Below are positions 49,345 through 56,906 of a stretch of DNA of 64,000 bases, one piece after another (the stretch's first letter is position 1; each line of letters opens with the position of its first letter). The position numbers and the translations under genes were made by a program. The DNA comes from Psychrobacter immobilis (GTDB lineage Bacteria; Pseudomonadota; Gammaproteobacteria; Pseudomonadales; Moraxellaceae). Below the pieces are notes generated by a model. That model had not been told where the DNA came from, made no database searches, and was given only the letters and a program-made list of their open reading frames with translations. The stretch is taken from the NCBI GenBank assembly GCA_904846265.1, contig CAJHAA010000007.1:1-64000 (forward strand), given 5' to 3'.

Positions 49345-50800
49345 GTACATCTATAAGGAAGTCAACCACTTGAAATCTCCTCTGAATACTCTCTTTAATT
49401 CCAGTGCAAGAATAATCTATTTATCAAGCTTTCATAAGCAGGAAATAAGTTGGATTAAAGAAGAGAATGAATTTAAATATCACTTCTCACCTCCTCGTCA
49501 TAACTATCACTACCCTAAAATGCCTGTCATTCTTCAGTCTAACGGCCTTCCATGGGATATTGGCAATGCATACTTATTAGGACAATTAAGCAACCCTACT
49601 TTATCAAGCATGAAAACTCTTGTATCTCGTGCTATACATTTAAAGTATTACCTTCAATACTTAGAAGATACAAACCAGCATTTCTTAGACCTTCCGAAAA
49701 TACTACACGAACGTGCGCCCCAGAAGTTTAAACTTTTCATGAGCCATGTTCTTGATAGTCATGACTATAGCTCTGAGTATATAAATAATATATTGTCAAC
49801 TATAGCTCATTTCTACTCAAATATAAGATATGAATCTTTAATACATGAACAGCAGTTTGAGAATGAACCCTTCGAATCAGTAAAGAAAACTATAATGGTG
49901 AATAATAATGTCGGCTTAGCTAAAAGCCTCGATATTATTACCAATAATTTAAGAATAAAAAGTAGTAGAAAACCTATACCAGAGCTCGGGAAGCTTAGAG
50001 ATGAAGGAAGCTTACGACCTCTAAAGTATGAAGAGCAAAAAACTCTAATCAAAAACCTGCAAAATGGCGTTACTTCAATTGAGGTTGAGTTAATGATTAG
50101 AATAGCTCTTGAAACTGGAGCTAGACAACAAAGTATATGCACTCTATCTATTGATTGTATTATGAAAGCCTTTGAATCTCTTGAATCAAATCAGACTGTT
50201 GACGTAGTTGTTATCAATGCTGGTCAAAAATTTAAGACAGACTCAAAGGGTGGTAGGCTAAATAGATTAATATTTAAACGCGACCTTATTAATGATCTAG
50301 TTACCTATATAACTTGTGAAAGAGCTAGGGAAAGAAGAAGCAAGGAAAACAGTTTTTATGGCGATACCGTAGACAATTATGTTTTCTTAACTAGGAATGG
50401 CAACCCCTACCTATCCGCTCAACGAGAGCTATACGATAGGCGTAATCCCAACACTAACTGGGACCAAAACTCATTAGTTATGATCCCAAAAAATGGTCAA
50501 TCATTGAGAAATGAAATAGCCAGATTAGTATCTAAAATCCAGAAAACTGAGCCTGAGTTTTGTAACTTTTCCTTTCATGACCTAAGAGCTACTTCGGGTA
50601 TGAATTTGGTACGTTCAATGAGAAATAAAGGATATCCAGACTCTAAAATATTTGATTATGTTAGACAACACTTAAACCACCAGAATTTTAAAACCACAGA
50701 GTCTTACCTCAACTTTGACTCAGAACTACAAGAATTTAACGATATTCAAGAATCATTTGGATCAGTGTTCTACGATGAGGGTTTTGACAATGATGAATAA
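49340..50800 (+). CDS. ginA: Tyrosine recombinase GinA
   Basis: 486 residues from the ATG at 49340; a TTG at 49370 has a better ribosome site (AAGGA ten bases upstream) and would remove ten residues. A complete C-terminal catalytic domain: Arg262 in ETGARQQSICTL, a probable Lys in TDSKGGRLNR, His413 and Arg416 in FHDLRATSG, His447 in HLNHQNFKTTESY and nucleophile Tyr456. The first 180 residues would be the core-binding domain. First gene of the recombinase operon and first gene of the island. The only one of the three with every catalytic residue in the textbook spacing apart from GinC. Confidence 0.88.
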   Translation: MMYIYKEVNHLKSPLNTLFNSSARIIYLSSFHKQEISWIKEENEFKYHFSPPRHNYHYPKMPVILQSNGLPWDIGNAYLLGQLSNPTLSSMKTLVSRAIHLKYYLQYLEDTNQHFLDLPKILHERAPQKFKLFMSHVLDSHDYSSEYINNILSTIAHFYSNIRYESLIHEQQFENEPFESVKKTIMVNNNVGLAKSLDIITNNLRIKSSRKPIPELGKLRDEGSLRPLKYEEQKTLIKNLQNGVTSIEVELMIRIALETGARQQSICTLSIDCIMKAFESLESNQTVDVVVINAGQKFKTDSKGGRLNRLIFKRDLINDLVTYITCERARERRSKENSFYGDTVDNYVFLTRNGNPYLSAQRELYDRRNPNTNWDQNSLVMIPKNGQSLRNEIARLVSKIQKTEPEFCNFSFHDLRATSGMNLVRSMRNKGYPDSKIFDYVRQHLNHQNFKTTESYLNFDSELQEFNDIQESFGSVFYDEGFDNDE

Positions 50801-52754
50801 CCCTACTAATAGACAACTCATAACGCTCTCTTTAAAAGAATCTTCAAGCAACGACTATCACAAGCTATTACTGAATCCTCAACTATTGATATTAAACGGT
50901 GAACAAACTGACGGTACTAATTTTAAAATTGATATTGGTAGAATATGTTATTTAAATCGAGATAAAGAAATTGGCAGCCATAATCTGAAGTCAGAAATCT
51001 ATGTCGATACAACATCATTATCAGCTATAAGAATAACTTGGTTAAAAAATTATTTAAATGTTGTTCTTAATAAGGGTTGGCGACAGGAAACAATAAGAAC
51101 CTACCTTAGTACTCTGAGGTTATTTCTTAACCATTGTGACTTTTCAGGCTATAGACCAACCACTCTTGAGGGCTTATTAAAAGAATACCAAAGCTTTGAG
51201 ATTAACCTTTATCAAAGAGCAAAATTGACCAATGAACATTCATTGAGTGATTCAACTATTCATAAAAGATTAAGTACCGCCAGAAACTTCATAGAATATG
51301 CTTGTGGTTTATCGGAAATGGAGTTGCTCCAGTTAATTCCAAAACCTCGCAACACCCGCTTAAGCAACTCAAACGATATTAGAACTGTTAGCTTAGAAGA
51401 TGGGAAAGTTCATTTACAAGCTTGTATTGGATATTTTAACCAATTTGCTGATGCCATACTTAATGACACTTACCCAGTCCATGTCTATCATCCAAAATTA
51501 GATTCGGAGCATTTGTACTGGCACGCTGCAAGAGGCACAACCTTAAAAGAACTACCAAATTGCTTCAATCACAACGGCGTTCCATTAGACTACAACCTCA
51601 TAAAAAATACTATCGCTAAAAATTTTAACGGTAATATAGAAAAAAGCTTTTATGACAGAACCCTTATAAATAACAGGAATGAGTGGATAGATGGATTATT
51701 GACCATCCAGAAGACCTATGCTTTTAATCTAAGTGTCTATTGTTTTTTTCAGTTGTACCTTGGTTTTACAGGTGCAAATGTACAACCGACTCTCGACCTT
51801 AAACTGTCTGACTTAGATCTAAGTAAAATTGGTATTAGCAGTTTTGCGCAGAAATATAAAAACAGGGCTGGTAGGAGAGTGGAATTTAATGCACCAAGCC
51901 ATTTAAAAAGAGAGTTAATAAAGTTTTTGAAACTTAGAGAATGGGCTAGTAGCCTTAAGCTTAATAGCAACCATAGTGAAGACTACTTATTTATTAAAAT
52001 CAGTGAAAAACGTACACTAACTAGGCTTGATCGTAATGCTGGGGACTCCTTAATAAGACGCTCCCCTCTATTTGAAGGGATAACCAAGGTATCATCAAGA
52101 GAATTAAGAAGATTATCTGGTGAATACTTTATCAAGGAGTCAAAAGGAAAAGTCTCACTTGTAGCAAAAAAGCTAAATAATTCAATAGCTACCACTAGTA
52201 AGCATTACACTTCAATAAACTTAGAATCTCAAGCAATTGAAATAAATAAATTTCACAGTCAGCTGTCATCTAAAATTCGTATGTTCGACAGAGTGACAAA
52301 CGAACCCATTCCCGTTTCGCTAGATCAGGATAAAACTACAGCAAAAATAGCGGCAGGCAGATGTAATATTACACCAGATAGTCTTCCTAAACGAGCATTC
52401 GGTTTCAACAATGAAGCTCCTGAACCAAGTTGTCATATCTTTGAAAGCTGCTTGTATTGTAAATACTACGCTTTACATGTTGATTTTGAAGATATGCACA
52501 AATTGCTAAGTCTTAGAGAAGCTATCTCTAAGACTTCAGTTATTCGTAATGATTCTGAGCACTATCAAGCCGTTATTGCTCCAATACTGTATAGAATCGA
52601 TGAAATTTTGAGTTATCTCAATGAGAATAGTCCAGAGTCAGAAGTTAGACAATTAATCGATGAAGTTAAAGATAATATCGAAATGGGTATTTATAGCATC
52701 CGCTGGAGTGAATATATAAAAGCTCTAAATATAAAAACAACAATGGTTATATAA
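50790..52754 (+). CDS. ginB: Tyrosine recombinase-like protein GinB (degenerate active site)
   Basis: 654 residues from the ATG at 50790 (GAGG nine bases upstream), overlapping the end of ginA by 11 bp. The catalytic domain is recognisable but altered: the first Arg position reads TGANVQPTL (Asn), the HxxR box reads RELR in SSRELRRLSGEYF, and the second His position reads LNNS (Asn464). The nucleophile Tyr473 in TSKHYTSI and the second Arg are kept. A C-terminal Cys cluster CHIFESCLYCKYY lies near residue 560. In GInts all gin genes are reported as essential, so it probably works in a complex with GinA and GinC. Confidence 0.82.
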   Translation: MMNNPTNRQLITLSLKESSSNDYHKLLLNPQLLILNGEQTDGTNFKIDIGRICYLNRDKEIGSHNLKSEIYVDTTSLSAIRITWLKNYLNVVLNKGWRQETIRTYLSTLRLFLNHCDFSGYRPTTLEGLLKEYQSFEINLYQRAKLTNEHSLSDSTIHKRLSTARNFIEYACGLSEMELLQLIPKPRNTRLSNSNDIRTVSLEDGKVHLQACIGYFNQFADAILNDTYPVHVYHPKLDSEHLYWHAARGTTLKELPNCFNHNGVPLDYNLIKNTIAKNFNGNIEKSFYDRTLINNRNEWIDGLLTIQKTYAFNLSVYCFFQLYLGFTGANVQPTLDLKLSDLDLSKIGISSFAQKYKNRAGRRVEFNAPSHLKRELIKFLKLREWASSLKLNSNHSEDYLFIKISEKRTLTRLDRNAGDSLIRRSPLFEGITKVSSRELRRLSGEYFIKESKGKVSLVAKKLNNSIATTSKHYTSINLESQAIEINKFHSQLSSKIRMFDRVTNEPIPVSLDQDKTTAKIAAGRCNITPDSLPKRAFGFNNEAPEPSCHIFESCLYCKYYALHVDFEDMHKLLSLREAISKTSVIRNDSEHYQAVIAPILYRIDEILSYLNENSPESEVRQLIDEVKDNIEMGIYSIRWSEYIKALNIKTTMVI

Positions 52755-52765
52755 GAGCTCACACT

Positions 52766-54814
52766 ATGTCAAGATTAATGTCACGTGATTCTGTGGTTAA
52801 AGAAGTATTGCTTCTTGAAGATAAGATAACGGCTGAGATAAAAGATGATATGGTTGTTACTATAACTAAAAATGGAAGTCCTCTATCAAGATTTTCTGAC
52901 GATATTTGGGATTATAGCGCAACTAGTCGTCATATTAAGTCAATTAATTTCAAATCTAAATTAGAGTCTTTAATCGATAGCAACAGCTCTAAAGAAATAG
53001 TTTTAAAGGCAGTTGTTTTCTTGAAGACTTTTGCTTTAAATTGGTTACATGCAACTGGTTCTTGCTCTATGTCTAAGTTTTATGGAGATATAAATGCTGT
53101 AAGTTACTTGGTGACTTATTGTGCCAATAAAAACATCTCTTTTAATAAGATTTTTTCAGAGCCAGATTCAACTGATCTCTTAATAGAGTCTTTAAATTCA
53201 GAGAAGCAGATTGGTTTGTTACTTGGAAAGATACAAAGATTTGCTGATACTTCATCTACACTGACCAACAACCCATTTTGGGCTGACTTAAAACCTTCTG
53301 CTGAGTTTTCTAATAAGCTCAAACAAAACCGAAAAGTATATCCAGAAACTACCAACCACACTCAAACACTTCTAATCCCATCGAGGATATATCAAAGTAT
53401 TTTAAAGCTTACGATAGATGATCTAGAGGAGTTTGTTAGAAATATAGAAACATTAAAATATGTATTTCGAATGCGCACTTTAGCTAGAGATGAAGCTCTA
53501 CTGTTAGATAGAGCTATTGACCCTAGCCAACTAACTAAAGAGCAAGCTGGTAAAGTCAGGTATTCATGGCGTAAACAATTGAAGAAAAACGATAAATTGG
53601 TTGAGTGTCTTGAAGTTTTACACATAAATGGCATTTCAAATGCTAGCAATTGGGCTGGTATCATGGATAGTATCTCTAAGTGGCAGACGCGTTGCGCTAT
53701 CCTCATATCTGCATTTACAGGCATGAGAATTAATGAGATCACAGCAATACCTTATAACGGTCTGAAAACCCTCACAACAGATAGAGGTTTAATTCCTGTT
53801 GTTTGGTCGACTACAACTAAATTAGAAAAAATAGGAAAGCCGAGATTAACTAAGTGGGTTACAGCGTCAGTAGTTGAGATTGCCTTCGATGTAGCAAGAG
53901 TCATAACTAAAGGCATCCTAGATTGGTCTGACGATAGAAAGGCTAACATACTAGATGAGCAGAGAATACCATTATTTTTATCCGTAGAGAGTGGTAAAAA
54001 AGGTAAGCCGCATCCTCAGTTTGATTACACCACCACAGCTTTGAGCACTAAGTTTATAAATAAAACTATATTTATGGACGACTTACTAATTACAGAGCAA
54101 GATATTGCAGAGATAAGCTGGTTTTTGTACGGTGACGACTTACCAGAAGATATAAAGATAGGTGATCAATGGCCTCTAACCTTCCATCAATTCAGACGAT
54201 CCCTAGCAGTCTACGCTGCTGCAAGTGGAATAGTATCCTATCCAACGCTAAAAGCGCAGCTCAAACACATAAGTATGGTAATGACGGTATATTATACTGA
54301 CTCAAACTCTAGAGCGATTGATATTTTAGGTAATGAGTCAGAAGTTAAAGCCATACGTTCTGAATGGATAGAAGCAAAATCTAGAGTTGAGTCAGACAGT
54401 CTGCATAATTTAATCAATAGTAATCAACCTCTGGCTGGAATTGCGGGAGAAAAAATTACTAAACTAAAAACTCAGGATAACTTACCTGAGTTTTTTAAAA
54501 GCCGCAAAGAAACTAAGAAAGCTATAAAAAACGGCAAAATCCGCTATCGTTCAACCCTTGTTGGTGGATGCATGTCTATTAAATCTTGTGACAAAGGTTC
54601 AGGAATACTGGCTTCAGCATGTATAAGCTGTGAAAACGCAGTGTTCCTGCCTGACTCAAAAGACACTTTAGAACAAACTAAAAAATTTTATAAAAAAGAG
54701 TTAGAGCTAGAAATCCCTATAGTTGCACGTCTTGATTATGAAAGTAATATAAAAAAAATTGATAGCTTTCTTAATAGCTTAGTGAGTACATCGGAGAGTT
54801 TCTATGACTGTTAG
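52766..54814 (+). CDS. ginC: Tyrosine recombinase GinC
   Basis: 682 residues, 11 bp behind ginB. Catalytic residues: Arg321 in AFTGMRINEITAIPY, probable Lys near TTKLEKIGKPRLTKW, His474 and Arg477 in FHQFRRSLAVYAA, His501 in LKHISMVMTVYY, and Tyr510 (or 509). The C-terminus has a Cys-rich block GGCMSIKSCDKGSGILAS and ACISCENAVFLP (about 590-630), again suggesting a metal-binding knuckle as in GinB. The N-terminal 300 residues have no recognised domain beyond a probable SAM-like core-binding region. Confidence 0.84.
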   Translation: MSRLMSRDSVVKEVLLLEDKITAEIKDDMVVTITKNGSPLSRFSDDIWDYSATSRHIKSINFKSKLESLIDSNSSKEIVLKAVVFLKTFALNWLHATGSCSMSKFYGDINAVSYLVTYCANKNISFNKIFSEPDSTDLLIESLNSEKQIGLLLGKIQRFADTSSTLTNNPFWADLKPSAEFSNKLKQNRKVYPETTNHTQTLLIPSRIYQSILKLTIDDLEEFVRNIETLKYVFRMRTLARDEALLLDRAIDPSQLTKEQAGKVRYSWRKQLKKNDKLVECLEVLHINGISNASNWAGIMDSISKWQTRCAILISAFTGMRINEITAIPYNGLKTLTTDRGLIPVVWSTTTKLEKIGKPRLTKWVTASVVEIAFDVARVITKGILDWSDDRKANILDEQRIPLFLSVESGKKGKPHPQFDYTTTALSTKFINKTIFMDDLLITEQDIAEISWFLYGDDLPEDIKIGDQWPLTFHQFRRSLAVYAAASGIVSYPTLKAQLKHISMVMTVYYTDSNSRAIDILGNESEVKAIRSEWIEAKSRVESDSLHNLINSNQPLAGIAGEKITKLKTQDNLPEFFKSRKETKKAIKNGKIRYRSTLVGGCMSIKSCDKGSGILASACISCENAVFLPDSKDTLEQTKKFYKKELELEIPIVARLDYESNIKKIDSFLNSLVSTSESFYDC

Positions 54815-55229
54815 TGCTGCGGAACAAGAATACTGGGAAGCCTTAGAACGTTTGAAAACTGGTAAAACAAAGTACGTTGATACAAAATCCTTAAGATTTA
54901 AGTTCACTAAAGATGCTGTAGGTAGAGAGGCTGGTAAAGGCAAGGGATATGTAAGATACGAACGCTATCCCCTACTTTGCGATGCAATATCAAATGAAGA
55001 AATTGAGCGTAAGAAAAGAGCGCCTCTGACCCCTAGTTCAGCTACTAAGCTTGAACACGAAAAAGCTTTAAAAATTAAGGCTAAGAATCAATATGATCAG
55101 TTAAAAAAAGAATATGACTTATTAATGACTCAGTATCTCAATGTAGTTAGAAGAAATTTTGAACTAGAAACTGGATTAGTGGAAAGTCAAAATCTTGAAT
55201 TAGTTCAAAAAATCGAGACTGAAAACTAG
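54804..55229 (+). CDS. ginD: GinD, small basic coiled-coil protein
   Basis: 141 residues, overlapping ginC by 11 bp. A basic N-terminal half (RLKTGKTKYVDTKSLRFKF, GREAGKGKGYVRYERYP) and a charged C-terminal coiled coil (KLEHEKALKIKAKNQYDQL and onward to residue 141). It sits where the small helix-loop-helix protein of the gin operon is expected. Tn554 has a comparable small third gene, tnpC, that promotes insertion orientation. Function here is inferred from position. Confidence 0.72.
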   Translation: MTVSAAEQEYWEALERLKTGKTKYVDTKSLRFKFTKDAVGREAGKGKGYVRYERYPLLCDAISNEEIERKKRAPLTPSSATKLEHEKALKIKAKNQYDQLKKEYDLLMTQYLNVVRRNFELETGLVESQNLELVQKIETEN

Positions 55230-55294
55230 TTATCAATGAAATACCCTCTCTAAGTTCTCTACTAATTATAGTAAAAACGTATTAAGGTTCTTGA

Positions 55295-55801
55295 ATGCAC
55301 ACCTATATCGATGATGACAGGCTTTGTGACATATTAATATCATTATTAGCTAAATCACTACCAGATTTAATAATAAAGGGAGGAGCTGATGAGCCATTCT
55401 ATCAAGCTCCAAAAGATGATACTAAAGCCATTATCTATTTTAGAAGTAATTATCCGAGAAGCTTACTTCACGAACTTTCTCATTATTGCCTTGCTGGAGA
55501 AAGACGAAGAAAACTCGATGATTTTGGATATTGGTATTCTCCATGCGGTAGAACTGCTGATGAACAATCGCTTTTTGAGAAGGTTGAAGCTAGACCACAA
55601 AGTTTAGAAAAATCTATGTGTGAAGCTATAGGTATTGATTTTTCACCTAGCTTGGATGACTTTTCTGGTAGACCTGCATCAAGAGCCTTTCTAAACAAGT
55701 TGGAAGAATCGTATAATGAGATGAGGATAACCCCTCCTCCAACAGCTAAAAAGGTTTTAGTAGCTTTGTCGAACTTTAATAATTACGCCCAAAAAATTTG
55801 A
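55295..55801 (+). CDS. epmC: Complete second EpmC (EF-P hydroxylase) carried by the island
   Basis: 168 residues, nearly the full E. coli length (182) and complete at both ends. Matches EpmC throughout: LIIKGGADEPFYQAP, LLHELSHYCLAGERRR with HExxH iron ligands (residues 59-63), FGYWYSPCGRTADEQSLFE and VEARPQSLEKSMCEA. EpmC hydroxylates the beta-lysylated lysine of elongation factor P. It differs clearly in sequence and base composition from the interrupted native copy and lacks that copy's 70-residue N-terminal extension. It is 65 bp behind ginD, same strand, with AAGG before the ATG. It probably restores the function lost by insertion. Confidence 0.85.
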   Translation: MHTYIDDDRLCDILISLLAKSLPDLIIKGGADEPFYQAPKDDTKAIIYFRSNYPRSLLHELSHYCLAGERRRKLDDFGYWYSPCGRTADEQSLFEKVEARPQSLEKSMCEAIGIDFSPSLDDFSGRPASRAFLNKLEESYNEMRITPPPTAKKVLVALSNFNNYAQKI

Positions 55802-55915
55802 TTGAAATATCTTACTATATTATATCTATTAAATATAGAATGTGAATTATCTGCATTATTTTGAAGAAGTGAGATGCTGGCATTTTTCTTGCTCCTTCAA
55901 TCTGTCATAGTTAAT

Positions 55916-56092
55916 TTAGTCATCATCTCTATTTCTGCGATTGTCTAAAAACTCTCGTTCTTCTTGGGTTAAAAGCTTACCTAATCGCTTTTTCTGTTGA
56001 ACAATATCTAAAAAAATATTATCCATATAGCTGTTTTTAGGGTTATTACCGTACTCTTGAAATTTTTGAATAGAGTCTAAAATAGACATCAT
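55916..56092 (-). CDS. Small plasmid-type protein, 58 residues
   Basis: ATG at 56092 (or 56089), TAA at 55916-55918. Charged, helix-rich product: DSIQKFQEYGNNPKNSYMDN, QKKRLGKLLTQEEREFLDN, ending RNRDDD. Its start codon overlaps the stop of the truncated relaxase frame (ATGATG/TGA), so translation is coupled. AGAAGGGG lies just upstream. Small genes of this kind occur beside mobilisation genes on plasmids. No family was recognised. Confidence 0.55.
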   Translation of the reverse strand: MMSILDSIQKFQEYGNNPKNSYMDNIFLDIVQQKKRLGKLLTQEEREFLDNRRNRDDD

Positions 56093-56226
56093 GCGCCCCT
56101 TCTAATTTGTTCTTTGTGAGTGCGTTCATCTTTGATAGCAATATCGGCACGATAGGCGATAGACGGAGTGGCGGTTCTTCCGCTACTGCTTGATACTGGC
56201 TTAGTCGATAAGTGATAGATTGCCAT
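56089..56226 (-). pseudogene. Truncated MobA/MobL relaxase start
   Basis: 45 codons whose first part, MAIYHLSTKPVSSSSGRTAT and then PSIAYRADIAIKDERT, is the unmistakable beginning of MobA/MobL-family plasmid relaxases, including the conserved SSGR and AYR motifs and DERT. After DERT it diverges (HKEQIRRGA) and stops. The remaining several hundred codons, including the HxH metal motif, are missing. This is a plasmid relic within the island cargo, or a conserved short peptide derived from it. Confidence 0.75.
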
Positions 56227-56238
56227 GATTATCTTTTA

Positions 56239-56784
56239 CTACCATTGTTGTACGTGATTATCTTCAGATGTCTCGGTAAACTTTTTTGTTTCTGCACTGT
56301 GGGCATTACTACAGTTATCTTGGCTTTGATTATTTTCTTTGCAATCTTCTAGCACTTTGGTGCGAAGTTCATCGTTTTCGTAGAGATAATCAGAGGTATA
56401 ACTATCAGAACTTTCAGCGTCAGGAAATGCTCTTACACTTTCACGTCTTTCTGTGTTTTGTGAGCTATTAAAAGCTTGGGTGCGTTTATTAGTAGCTTCA
56501 GTGACATTGGCACAATCAGCACTGACATTATTTGTTTGCACATAGACAGACTCACACTCTTTTAATCGTTCTTTGCGTACTTCATTATTCTCATAATAAT
56601 AATCAACGGTCTTAGTTTCTTCAGCTTTAACATCATTAACAACTGGGCTATCCGTATCCTCTTTAGCTTCAGCAGACTCATTAGAACCGCAAGCGGTTAA
56701 GGTCGCTAAGAAGAGAATGGATAAAAATATTTTTGATTTACTGCTAATAACTATATTGTTAGTTCTGTTGCTTTTGGGGGTCAA
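56239..56784 (-). CDS. EexN-type entry-exclusion lipoprotein with duplicated motif
   Basis: About 181 residues from a TTG at 56784 that has AAAGGAG eight bases upstream; the farther ATG at 56856 lacks a site. Lipoprotein signal with lipobox LTAC after KIFLSILFLA. The mature part carries two copies of the EexN-like pattern: DYYYENNEVRKERLKEC with DCANVTEA, and DYLYENDELRTKVLEDC with NCSNAHSA. EexN proteins are made by conjugative plasmids to block entry of similar plasmids. The doubled motif is unusual. Next to the relaxase relic, it supports a plasmid origin of this part. Confidence 0.7.
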   Translation of the reverse strand: MTPKSNRTNNIVISSKSKIFLSILFLATLTACGSNESAEAKEDTDSPVVNDVKAEETKTVDYYYENNEVRKERLKECESVYVQTNNVSADCANVTEATNKRTQAFNSSQNTERRESVRAFPDAESSDSYTSDYLYENDELRTKVLEDCKENNQSQDNCSNAHSAETKKFTETSEDNHVQQW

Positions 56785-56861
56785 GGGGGTTTCTCCTTTG
56801 CGAATTATGAAATCTATGTATACTGAAAAAAAGTTGAATTTTAGCATGGTTTTCATAAGTT

Positions 56862-56891
56862 CGCACTTAGTCAGTGCGCACTTAGTCAGTG
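56862..56891. repeat. Two tandem 15-bp copies with internal dyad symmetry
   Basis: CGCACTTAGTCAGTG occurs twice head to tail. Each copy contains the inverted pair GCACT/AGTGC. It lies between the exclusion-lipoprotein gene and the stop of the next gene. Possibly an operator or the scar of a recombination between plasmid and cargo segments. Confidence 0.85.
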
Positions 56892-56906
56892 CGTGGATTA
56901 CTAATC

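Noticed and set aside
49340..55229. Recombinase-in-trio (RIT) element or Tn554
   Set aside because: RIT proteins are shorter (about 300-400 residues) and form compact elements. Tn554 has only two recombinases plus TnpC and targets radC. The four-gene layout with 650-680-residue proteins and large cargo fits GInt better.
55295..55801. The carried epmC as merely the displaced 3' half of the native gene
   Set aside because: It is complete, including a homologous N-terminal half before HExxH, and is A/T-rich like the island. The native piece also has its own N-terminal half.
55295..55801. Zinc protease, because of HExxH
   Set aside because: The surrounding residues match EpmC end to end, where HExxH binds the hydroxylase iron.
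49295..55801. A compact 6.5-kb island ending right after the second epmC
   Set aside because: No remainder of native epmC or direct repeat is found there, and accessory A/T-rich genes continue to the window edge; not fully excluded.
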